A stretch of DNA of 40,057 nucleotides from assembly GCA_029053015.1 (NCBI GenBank), contig JAIDHX010000054.1, positions 1-40,057 of the forward strand. Direction: 5' to 3'. Of the stretch, positions 33,018-40,057 are shown piece after piece. A program made the position numbers and the translations under genes. A model generated the notes under the pieces. The model was not told the origin of the DNA. It did not search any database and worked only from the letters and a program-made list of their open reading frames with translations. This DNA is from Lachnospiraceae bacterium. GTDB lineage: Bacteria; Bacillota; Clostridia; Lachnospirales; Lachnospiraceae. Position 1 is the stretch's first letter, and each line of letters opens with the position of its first letter.

Positions 33018-33907
33018 GCACGAAAAGCCGTCTGGATGCGCTGTACCTTGAAGCAGACAAAATCTGTATCGGCGCAAACAGCAGAATTGTACTGATGAGT
33101 GATTGTCACCGTGGCGTGGGAAACCACGGCGACAATTTTCTGTATAACCAGAATTTGGCAGTAGCGGCACTGTCTTATTATAACAGAAAATTATTTACCT
33201 ATGTGGAACTTGGGGATGGAGACGAGCTATGGGAAAACCGGAAGATAGAGCCTGTTATCCGGATGCATGACGATATCTTTGAAATACTCTCGCATTTTTA
33301 CCGGCAGGGACGTTTTATCATGCTCTACGGAAACCATGACAGGAAAAAGGAACAGCCCCGGTTCATGGATCGGTATTACACACATTATTATTGTGAAAAT
33401 AAAGATTGTTATCAGGAATTGTTTCCGTGTCTGGTGGCAAAGGAGGGGCTTATCCTTGAAGAAGCGGCGACCGGCAGCAGGATTTTTCTGGTGCATGGGC
33501 ATCAGGGAGATTTGATGAACGATACGTTCTGGCGGCTTACCCGCTTTCTGGTGCGGCATGTCTGGCGCAGGTTCGAACTGTGGGGCGTACAGGACCCTAC
33601 CAGTGCTGCCAAGAATTACAAAAGAAAGAAAAAGACAGAAAAGAGGCTTGCATCATGGGCGGAGGAGAACGGCGTGCTTTTAGTGGCGGGACATACACAC
33701 AGACCCGTGCTTCCCAAACCCGGGGATTCCCTGTATGCAAACGATGGAAGCTGTGTGCATCCCCGCAGTATAACGGCGCTGGAGATTGAAGGAGGCTATA
33801 TCACATTGGTAAGGTGGCGTACAGAAGTGGGAAAAAGCAATGCACTGTATGTGGGAAGGGAAGTGATGGAAGGACCTTACAGGATAGCGGACTATTTCAG
33901 AATGTAA
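33014..33907 (+). CDS. calcineurin-like metallophosphoesterase
   Basis: I chose GTG at 33014, 9 nt after GGAG and overlapping the previous stop by 4 nt; the ATG at 32996 has no ribosome binding site. The 297-residue product has all the metal-binding motifs of the family: Asp30-x-His32 (MSDCHRG), GDGDELW, YGNHD, VHGHQGD and VAGHTHR. The N-terminal pattern resembles UDP-2,3-diacylglucosamine pyrophosphatase and phosphodiesterase-like members, so cleavage of a phosphodiester or pyrophosphate is expected; the substrate is unknown. It has no membrane segment of its own and may be brought to the membrane by its DUF4474 partner (inference). Confidence 0.85.
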   Translation: MSTKSRLDALYLEADKICIGANSRIVLMSDCHRGVGNHGDNFLYNQNLAVAALSYYNRKLFTYVELGDGDELWENRKIEPVIRMHDDIFEILSHFYRQGRFIMLYGNHDRKKEQPRFMDRYYTHYYCENKDCYQELFPCLVAKEGLILEEAATGSRIFLVHGHQGDLMNDTFWRLTRFLVRHVWRRFELWGVQDPTSAAKNYKRKKKTEKRLASWAEENGVLLVAGHTHRPVLPKPGDSLYANDGSCVHPRSITALEIEGGYITLVRWRTEVGKSNALYVGREVMEGPYRIADYFRM

Positions 33908-33929
33908 TTTTATTTTTCGATTTCCTCTG

Positions 33930-33958
33930 TTGAACGGCATCTGCTTTTGTGCTATAAT
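33930..33958 (+). promoter_or_regulatory. promoter of carAB
   Basis: TTGAAC (33930-33935) and TATAAT (33953-33958) are 17 bp apart. The leader to carA is only about 70 nt, and no PyrR-type attenuator hairpins are obvious in it. Confidence 0.8.
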
Positions 33959-34033
33959 AAAACGATTACGCAAAAATACCGCAGATGAGTGCAGTATCGC
34001 GGCAGGTCTGTGATGCGCATGGAAAGGAAAAGG

Positions 34034-35248
34034 ATGAAAGCGTTTTTAATTTTAGAGGATGGCACTGTATTTGAAGGAACACATATCGGTGCCGACAAAT
34101 CCGTTATCAGTGAGATTGTTTTCAACACCTCTATGGCAGGTTATCTGGAGGTTCTGACCGACCCGTCCTATGCGGGGCAGGCGGTTTGCATGACCTATCC
34201 CCTTATCGGCAACTATGGCGTGTGCAGGGAGGATATGGAATCCCTGAAACCTTGGCCGGACGGCTTTATCGTGAGGGAGCTTTCCAGAGTGCCGAGCAAC
34301 TTCAGAAGCGATTTGAGTATACAGCAGTTTCTTTCGGAAAACGGCGTACCCGGCATTGCGGGAATCGATACAAGGGCGCTGACCCGTATCCTTCGGGAAA
34401 AGGGCACCATGAACGGCATGATTACCACTGATGCGGACTTTGATATAGATGAGATAATACCGAAGCTGAAGGCATATACGACCGGAAAAGTGGTGGAGAG
34501 GGTATCCTGTCAGGAAAAATACAGCCTTTCACCCAGCAGAACGCTTGCGGACAACGGGCCACTTTCCGGTTCTGCCACATTTGACAGCGAAGCTTATGCG
34601 GCGGGCAAAAGGGAGAAGTGTCCGTCCATGGTAAAGGAATTGAATGGAACGGGCTTAAAGGTAGCGCTCCTGGATTTTGGCGCAAAGGGAAATATTGCAC
34701 ATTCCCTTGCGCAGCGCGGCTGTGAGGTAACGGTTTATCCCGCGCTCACAAAGGCGGAGGAAATTATACAGGATGCGCCTGACGGCATTATGCTGAGCAA
34801 TGGCCCCGGCGACCCGAAGGAATGCGTGGATATTATTGCAGAGATTAAAAAGCTGTATGATACGGATATTCCCATCTTTGCCATCTGCCTGGGGCATCAG
34901 CTTATGGCGCTTGCCACGGGAGCGGACACATACAAATTAAAATACGGGCACAGGGGAGGCAACCATCCGGTAAAGGATCTGGCGACGGGACGGGTCTATA
35001 TTTCTTCTCAGAACCACGGTTACGTGGTGGATACGGACAAGCTGGATCCTAAAGTAGCAGTACCGGCGTTTATCAATGTAAATGACGGTACCAACGAAGG
35101 ACTTTCTTATACCGGCAAACATATTTTTACGGTACAGTTCCATCCGGAGGCCTGCCCGGGCCCGCAGGATTCAGGATACCTGTTTGACCGTTTTATTCAG
35201 ATGATGAAGGACTATCCGGGAACGAAGGAGGGAAAAGCAAATGCCTAA
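34034..35248 (+). CDS. carA: carbamoyl-phosphate synthase small (glutaminase) subunit
   Basis: The ATG at 34034 follows GGAAAGG; upstream in-frame starts lack support. The 404-residue protein has the CarA N-terminal domain (LEDGTVFEGTHIG, then VFNTSMAGYLEVLTDPSYAG) and a class I glutamine amidotransferase domain with nucleophile Cys in AICLGHQ and His/Glu in FHPEACPGP. It hydrolyses glutamine and channels ammonia to CarB for arginine and pyrimidine synthesis. It is slightly longer than the usual 360-385 residues because of an insertion between the two domains. Its end overlaps carB by 8 nt. Confidence 0.96.
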   Translation: MKAFLILEDGTVFEGTHIGADKSVISEIVFNTSMAGYLEVLTDPSYAGQAVCMTYPLIGNYGVCREDMESLKPWPDGFIVRELSRVPSNFRSDLSIQQFLSENGVPGIAGIDTRALTRILREKGTMNGMITTDADFDIDEIIPKLKAYTTGKVVERVSCQEKYSLSPSRTLADNGPLSGSATFDSEAYAAGKREKCPSMVKELNGTGLKVALLDFGAKGNIAHSLAQRGCEVTVYPALTKAEEIIQDAPDGIMLSNGPGDPKECVDIIAEIKKLYDTDIPIFAICLGHQLMALATGADTYKLKYGHRGGNHPVKDLATGRVYISSQNHGYVVDTDKLDPKVAVPAFINVNDGTNEGLSYTGKHIFTVQFHPEACPGPQDSGYLFDRFIQMMKDYPGTKEGKANA

Positions 35249-38200
35249 AAATTCCAATGTGAAAAGAGTCATGGTAATCGGCTCGGGTCCTATCGTCATC
35301 GGTCAGGCGGCGGAGTTCGACTACGCGGGTACACAGGCATGCCGTTCCTTAAAGGAGGAGGGCGTCGAGGTTATTCTGGTCAATTCCAATCCGGCGACGA
35401 TTATGACGGACAAGGACATTGCGGACAAGGTCTATATCGAGCCGCTCACCATAAAGGTACTGGAACAGATTATTGAAAAAGAAAAACCGGACTCCATTCT
35501 GCCGACCCTTGGCGGACAGGCAGGCCTTAATCTCGGCATGGAGCTGGAGGAGTCGGGCTTTTTAAAGAGCCATAATGTACAGCTTCTGGGGACGACTGCG
35601 GCGACTATCCGCAACGCGGAGGGGCGGCAGGAGTTTAAGGATTTGATGGAGCGCATCGGCGAGCCCTGCGCGGCTTCCGAAGTGGTGGAAAATGTAGAGG
35701 ACGGCATTGCATTCGTAGGTAAAATCGGCTATCCGGTGGTGCTTCGCCCCGCCTATACGCTGGGCGGTTCCGGCGGCGGCATCGCGCATAACCAGACGGA
35801 ACTTGTGGAGATTCTGGAAAACGGACTACGGCTTTCCAGAGTGGGACAGGTGCTTGTGGAGCGCTGCATTGCCGGCTGGAAAGAGATTGAGTATGAGGTT
35901 ATGCGCGACAGTGCGGGCAACTGCATTACCGTGTGTAACATGGAAAACATAGACCCTGTCGGCGTGCATACCGGCGACAGTATCGTGGTGGCGCCTTCCC
36001 AGACGCTCAGCGATAAAGAGTACCAGATGCTCAGAAGCTCGGCGCTCAATATTATCAATGAGCTGGGGATTACCGGCGGATGTAATGTGCAGTTTGCCCT
36101 TCACCCCACCAGCTTTGAATACTGTGTGATTGAGGTAAATCCCAGAGTGAGCCGTTCCTCCGCGTTGGCGAGCAAGGCGACGGGTTACCCGATTGCCAAG
36201 GTGGCGGCGAAGATTGCGTTGGGATATACGTTGGACGAAATCAAGAATGCGATTACGGGCAAGACCTACGCCAGCTTTGAACCGGCGCTGGATTACTGTG
36301 TGGTAAAGATGCCGAGGCTTCCTTTTGACAAATTTATCACGGCAAAGCGGACGCTGACGACGCAGATGAAGGCGACCGGAGAGGTAATGAGCATCTGCAC
36401 GAACTTTGAAGGCGCGCTGATGAAGGCAATCCGCTCTCTGGAGCAGCATGTGGACTGCCTGCTCAGCTATGATTTTTCACAGCTTAGCGCAGATGAACTT
36501 AAGGACAGGCTGAAAATCGTGGACGACCAGAGAATCTGGGTGATTGCAGAGGCAATCAGGAAGGGGCTTACCTACGAAGAAATCCATGCAATCACCATGA
36601 TTGACATCTGGTTTATCGATAAGCTGGCAATCCTTGTGGAGATGGAGGAAGCTTTAAAGAAGGGCCCTCTGACGCCGGAACTTTTGCGGGAAGCAAAGCG
36701 GATAGAATTTCCGGACAATGTGATTGGCAGGCTGACGGGCATGGCAGAGAGTGATATCAAGGCTATGCGTTATGAAAACGGCATCACTGCCGTGTTTAAA
36801 ATCGTGGATACCTGCGCGGCAGAATTTGCGGCAAGCACGCCCTATTATTACTCCGTCTTTGGCGGGGAGAGCGAGGCTTGTCCTACGCGCGACAGAAAGA
36901 AAGTACTGGTATTGGGCTCCGGTCCGATTCGTATCGGGCAGGGAATCGAGTTTGACTACTGTTCCGTACACGCTACATGGGCGTTCTCAAAGGCCGGTTA
37001 CGAAACCATCATTATCAACAACAATCCGGAGACGGTGAGTACGGACTTTGACATTGCGGACAAGCTGTATTTTGAACCTCTGACACCGGAGGATGTGGAA
37101 AATATTGTAAATATTGAAAAGCCGGACGGCGCGGTAGTGCAGTTTGGCGGACAGACCGCCATCAAGCTGACGGAGAGCCTGATGAAGATGGGCGTGCCCA
37201 TCTTAGGAACCAAGGCGGAGGATGTGGACGCTGCGGAGGACAGAGAGCTCTTTGACGAAATCCTGCAGCAGACGGGGATTCCCCGCGCGGCGGGTGGCAC
37301 GGTTTATACCGCAGAAGAGGCAAAAGAGGTTGCCAACCGTCTGGGTTATCCTGTTTTAGTAAGACCTTCCTATGTACTGGGCGGACAGGGTATGCAGATA
37401 GCTACCTCGGACGAAGAAATTGAAGTGTTTATGGAGATCATCAACCGAATCGCGCAGGATCACCCCATCCTTGTGGATAAATATCTGCAGGGCAAGGAGA
37501 TAGAGGTTGACGCCGTATGCGACGGCACCGATATCTTGATTCCGGGCATTATGGAGCACATTGAGAGAACCGGTATCCATTCCGGCGACTCCATATCCGT
37601 GTATCCGGCGCCCACCATAGACGGCGAAGTAAAGGAAAAGATTGCGGAGTATACCCGCAGGCTTGCGGCTGCGCTGCATGTGAAGGGTCTTATCAATATC
37701 CAGTTTATTGCGATTGGGACGGAGGTATATGTCATTGAGGTCAATCCCCGTTCCTCCAGAACCGTGCCGTATATCAGCAAGGTGACGGGGATTCCGATTG
37801 TGGATTTGGCTACGGAGGTCATCATCGGAAAGACCATACGTGAGTTGGGATACGAGCCCGGTCTGCAGCCTGAGGCGGACTATTTTGCCATCAAGATGCC
37901 GGTATTTTCCTTTGAAAAAATACGTGGCGCGGAAATCAGTTTAGGGCCGGAAATGAAGTCTACGGGCGAGTGCCTCGGCATTGCCAAGGACTTTGACGAG
38001 GCGCTTTACAAGGCGTTTTTGGGAGCGGGCGTTGTGCTTCCCAAGCATAAGCAGATGATTATCACGGTAAAGGATGCGGATAAGGGCGAAGCGATTGAAA
38101 TCGGACGCCGGTTTGAAAAGCTGGGCTATACGATTTACGCCACAAGAAGCACTGCCGCGGCATTGAACGAGGCAGGCGTCAAGGCACGTAAGGTCAACAA

Positions 38201-38435
38201 GATTTCGCAGGAGTCGCCTACGGTGATGGATTTGATATTGGGGCATAAGATAGACCTTGTTATCGACACGCCCACACAGGGACGTGACAAGTCGAGGGAC
38301 GGCTTCCTAATCAGGCGTACTTCGATTGAGACAGGCGTATACTGTATCACGGCGATGGATACGGCGCGGGCGCTCGTCACCAGCATGGAAACTGCCGGTG
38401 GGGAACTGACGCTTGTGGATGTGGCTTCACTTTGA
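35241..38435 (+). CDS. carB: carbamoyl-phosphate synthase large subunit
   Basis: The 1064-residue protein is full length. Two homologous ATP-grasp halves start with VMVIGSGPIVIGQAAEFDY and VLVLGSGPIRIGQGIEFDY; the first makes carboxyphosphate/carbamate and the second phosphorylates carbamate. VNPRVSRSSALASK and VNPRSSRTVPYISK mark the metal-binding loops of each half. The C-terminal MGS-like allosteric domain (about 940-1064) is present. GGAGGG precedes the ATG, which lies inside carA, so the subunits are co-translated. Confidence 0.97.
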   Translation: MPKNSNVKRVMVIGSGPIVIGQAAEFDYAGTQACRSLKEEGVEVILVNSNPATIMTDKDIADKVYIEPLTIKVLEQIIEKEKPDSILPTLGGQAGLNLGMELEESGFLKSHNVQLLGTTAATIRNAEGRQEFKDLMERIGEPCAASEVVENVEDGIAFVGKIGYPVVLRPAYTLGGSGGGIAHNQTELVEILENGLRLSRVGQVLVERCIAGWKEIEYEVMRDSAGNCITVCNMENIDPVGVHTGDSIVVAPSQTLSDKEYQMLRSSALNIINELGITGGCNVQFALHPTSFEYCVIEVNPRVSRSSALASKATGYPIAKVAAKIALGYTLDEIKNAITGKTYASFEPALDYCVVKMPRLPFDKFITAKRTLTTQMKATGEVMSICTNFEGALMKAIRSLEQHVDCLLSYDFSQLSADELKDRLKIVDDQRIWVIAEAIRKGLTYEEIHAITMIDIWFIDKLAILVEMEEALKKGPLTPELLREAKRIEFPDNVIGRLTGMAESDIKAMRYENGITAVFKIVDTCAAEFAASTPYYYSVFGGESEACPTRDRKKVLVLGSGPIRIGQGIEFDYCSVHATWAFSKAGYETIIINNNPETVSTDFDIADKLYFEPLTPEDVENIVNIEKPDGAVVQFGGQTAIKLTESLMKMGVPILGTKAEDVDAAEDRELFDEILQQTGIPRAAGGTVYTAEEAKEVANRLGYPVLVRPSYVLGGQGMQIATSDEEIEVFMEIINRIAQDHPILVDKYLQGKEIEVDAVCDGTDILIPGIMEHIERTGIHSGDSISVYPAPTIDGEVKEKIAEYTRRLAAALHVKGLINIQFIAIGTEVYVIEVNPRSSRTVPYISKVTGIPIVDLATEVIIGKTIRELGYEPGLQPEADYFAIKMPVFSFEKIRGAEISLGPEMKSTGECLGIAKDFDEALYKAFLGAGVVLPKHKQMIITVKDADKGEAIEIGRRFEKLGYTIYATRSTAAALNEAGVKARKVNKISQESPTVMDLILGHKIDLVIDTPTQGRDKSRDGFLIRRTSIETGVYCITAMDTARALVTSMETAGGELTLVDVASL

Positions 38436-38447
38436 TAGTGGGGAAGA

Positions 38448-38472
38448 GGGGCAGGTTGCTGCCCCCCTTTTT
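38448..38472 (+). terminator. intrinsic terminator of carAB
   Basis: GGGGCAG (38448-38454) pairs with CTGCCCC (38459-38465) around a 4-nt loop and is followed by five T. It lies between carB and the acetyltransferase, so the latter may depend on read-through; I see no clear separate promoter. Confidence 0.8.
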
Positions 38473-38487
38473 AGAAGGGAGAAGGAT

Positions 38488-39117
38488 ATGACAAATAAAG
38501 AGCGAAGAGATGCCGGTATGGCTTATATTTCGGACGACAGCATTTTTGAAGAGCAGGCGGTATGCAGAAAAATTCTGCAGAAATTAAATTTTATGGACAG
38601 GTCCGATTTTGCGGGAATCCGTGAGGTGGTGAAAGAGCTTTTGGGAAAATCGGAGGGTGCTTTCATCAACCCGCCTTTTTACTGCGATTATGGAAAGCAT
38701 ATTGAAGTGGGGAAAAATTTCTTTGCCAATTATAACTGCACGCTTTTGGACGTTGCCAAGATTCGGATTGGAGATAACTGCCAGATGGCGCCGAATGTGG
38801 CAATTTATACGGCGGGGCATCCCGTGCACCCTGTCAGCCGCAATTCTGCCTACGAGTACGGCAAGGAGGTAACCATAGGTGACAATGTATGGATTGGGGG
38901 AAACACGGTTATCTGCCCAGGCGTACATATCGGTGATAACGTGGTAATCGGCGCGGGCAGCGTGGTGACAAAGGACATACCCGACTGGTGTATTGCTGCC
39001 GGCAATCCCTGCAGGGTGATCCGCAGCATCACGGAGGCGGATAAGCGGAAGCTGTTTCGCGATGAGGAGATTGATGAGGAAGCGTGGAAAGTGATTGAGG
39101 GGCTTACAAGGGCATAA
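38488..39117 (+). CDS. maltose/galactoside-type O-acetyltransferase
   Basis: From the ATG at 38488 (GGGAGAAGG upstream) the protein is 209 residues. The N-terminal helical part (ERRDAGMAYISDDS) is the Mac domain of maltose/galactoside acetyltransferases. The left-handed beta-helix follows, with NVAIYTAGHPVHP containing the catalytic His, then DNVWIGGNTVICPGVHIGDN and the closing GNPCRVIR. It transfers acetyl from acetyl-CoA to a sugar hydroxyl, often regarded as detoxification of non-metabolised sugars. The usual size and all hexapeptide turns are present. Confidence 0.92.
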   Translation: MTNKERRDAGMAYISDDSIFEEQAVCRKILQKLNFMDRSDFAGIREVVKELLGKSEGAFINPPFYCDYGKHIEVGKNFFANYNCTLLDVAKIRIGDNCQMAPNVAIYTAGHPVHPVSRNSAYEYGKEVTIGDNVWIGGNTVICPGVHIGDNVVIGAGSVVTKDIPDWCIAAGNPCRVIRSITEADKRKLFRDEEIDEEAWKVIEGLTRA

Positions 39118-39145
39118 GGGTTATAAAAAGCAGGAGAAATTTGTC

Positions 39146-39607
39146 ATGATAGAACTGAATGGAAAAATTAAAAATGCGCTGATAAGCATGAATTTCATCA
39201 AGCGGTATGAGGAATTATCTGCTCACTTTAGCAGTGAAAGAACGCCGTCAAATGAGTGGCTCAGATATGTTGACGGCGATGAAGTGATGGAAATGATTCG
39301 AGATTTCGGATATACCCCGCAGTTTGATGCCAAAGAAAAATTTTATAAAATAAAAGAGGAACAAGTTGGCGAATTTACCTTCGGCTTTCATATCATTCTG
39401 GACGGCATGGCAGATTTGGTCTGGGTCGTCAAAGAAAACGGCGAATTGCTTCTCGGCAGTCCGTGGAGTGTCTATTCACGACGGCTCATTGATGTGAATT
39501 ATCGAATAAAGAAACCGGTATTTGGGACATATGAAGACTTGGAAAAAATTTTGCAGACCGCCTTCGGAATGTATGAAGATTTTAAGCTTGCTTTGCTTCA
39601 AGCTTAA
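39146..39607 (+). CDS. unknown cytoplasmic protein (153 aa)
   Basis: The ATG at 39146 follows CAGGAG with good spacing; the ORF start at 39095 overlaps the acetyltransferase and has no ribosome binding site. I do not recognise the family. The product is mixed alpha/beta with many aromatic residues (FTFGFHIILDGMADLVWVV, then LLGSPWSVYSR), a composition seen in small immunity-like or SMI1-like proteins, but the similarity is only general. No signal peptide or membrane segment. The DNA is richer in A+T than the car genes. Confidence 0.65.
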   Translation: MIELNGKIKNALISMNFIKRYEELSAHFSSERTPSNEWLRYVDGDEVMEMIRDFGYTPQFDAKEKFYKIKEEQVGEFTFGFHIILDGMADLVWVVKENGELLLGSPWSVYSRRLIDVNYRIKKPVFGTYEDLEKILQTAFGMYEDFKLALLQA

Positions 39608-39637
39608 GTGTGCCCACTGGAAACGAGCTTATAAATA

Positions 39638-39666
39638 TTGCAGATAGCAGGCAAGCACTTTATAAT
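39638..39666 (+). promoter_or_regulatory. promoter of the cytidine-deaminase-like gene
   Basis: TTGCAG (39638-39643) and TATAAT (39661-39666) are 17 bp apart, 40 nt upstream of the start codon. Confidence 0.75.
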
Positions 39667-39705
39667 TAAATATATAGATCGGTATTTATTAAGGAGGGTA
39701 AAACG

Positions 39706-40057
39706 ATGGATAAAGAATGGGAAAGATTATATGAAGAAGCAATGAGTGTTTTGAACCCCCATGATGTTTCAAATAAAATGTGGGTAGGAAGTGTGGCATC
39801 TGCCGTACTCACAAAAAAAGGTAATATTTACAAGGGTATATGCATTGACACAGATGGCTCTATAGGAATGTGTGCTGAAAGAAATGCTTTATCAACAATG
39901 CTTACATATGGCGAAAGTGAGATTAAAAAAGTGGTTTCAGTATATAAAGATGGAAATATAATTCCGTCTTGCGGTATTTGCAGAGAATTTATGATGCATT
40001 TAGGCGGAGATGTGGAAAATATTGAAATTCTATTGGATAAAGAAGGACGGACAATTA
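39706..40057 (+). CDS. cytidine deaminase-like protein, 3' end beyond window
   Basis: The ATG at 39706 follows AAGGAGGG, and the frame is open to the window edge (117 codons). The zinc site motifs are present: CAERNA (Cys plus the catalytic Glu) and SCGICRE (two further Cys ligands). The length, about 130 residues if it ends soon, fits homotetrameric cytidine deaminases, including the blasticidin-deaminase-like branch. It would deaminate cytidine or a related base. The sequence is strongly A-rich, unlike carAB, which may mean recent acquisition. Confidence 0.85.
   Translation, partial: MDKEWERLYEEAMSVLNPHDVSNKMWVGSVASAVLTKKGNIYKGICIDTDGSIGMCAERNALSTMLTYGESEIKKVVSVYKDGNIIPSCGICREFMMHLGGDVENIEILLDKEGRTI

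Noticed and set aside
35826..36449. 207-residue minus-strand ORF within carB
   Set aside because: It is an antisense shadow of a highly conserved gene.
1..40057. CRISPR arrays, tRNA/rRNA genes, insertion sequences, phage structural genes
   Set aside because: No regularly spaced repeats, tRNA-like folds, transposases, integrases or capsid/tail proteins were seen; only dispersed short repeats and operators were found.

Overview
The window looks like chromosome from a gut-type clostridium, most likely Lachnospiraceae (inference). The signs are moderate GC content, strong GGAGG-type ribosome binding sites, Firmicutes-style promoters and a LexA box of the Bacillus/Clostridium form. The gene families also fit: DUF4474, GH127, Fe-S aldo/keto reductases, cyclophilin-like lipoproteins and many AraC regulators. 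No rRNA, tRNA, CRISPR array, insertion sequence or phage structural gene was seen.

Left end (1-3945) is the most unusual part. A leftward gene cut by the window edge encodes a protein with the DFDGD catalytic signature of the double-psi beta-barrel RNA polymerases (eukaryotic RdRp/QDE-1 and phage YonO group). A small ORF precedes it. Divergent from it is a protein that joins a sigma-70-like region 2/region 4 module to a DUF262 (ParB-like) domain. The intergenic region carries two identical 22-bp repeats, 33 bp apart, each holding a perfect core Firmicutes LexA box. One box lies inside the 17-bp spacer of a near-consensus promoter. I infer a DNA-damage-inducible system that pairs an unusual RNA polymerase with its own sigma-like partner.

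4086-9017: a MATE exporter is translationally coupled to a lipoprotein Cys-Ntn hydrolase. A diverged copy of the MATE promoter follows, then decaying genes (DUF3737 and LysE remnants), a cyclophilin-like lipoprotein and a convergent LysR regulator. 9128-15406: a rightward operon-like run of a small coiled protein, an ABC ATPase, an FtsX-type permease, a second cyclophilin-like lipoprotein and two aldo/keto reductases with C-terminal [4Fe-4S] modules. The second reductase lacks two catalytic residues.

15487-24643: a large protein with a TerD-like C-terminus and a complex terminator, two AraC regulators, an exporter-type ABC half-transporter, a Nudix hydrolase, a 445-residue unknown with a ParB-like motif, a lone TfoX C-terminal domain and a GNAT acetyltransferase. 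24655-31933: a carbohydrate region with an AraC regulator divergent from a GH13 glucosidase, an orphan solute-binding lipoprotein that appears circularly permuted, an SDR oxidoreductase, another AraC regulator and a GH127 beta-L-arabinofuranosidase.

32109-40057: a DUF4474 membrane protein coupled to a metallophosphoesterase, carA-carB for carbamoyl phosphate, a maltose/galactoside acetyltransferase, an unknown protein and a cytidine-deaminase-like gene cut by the right edge.
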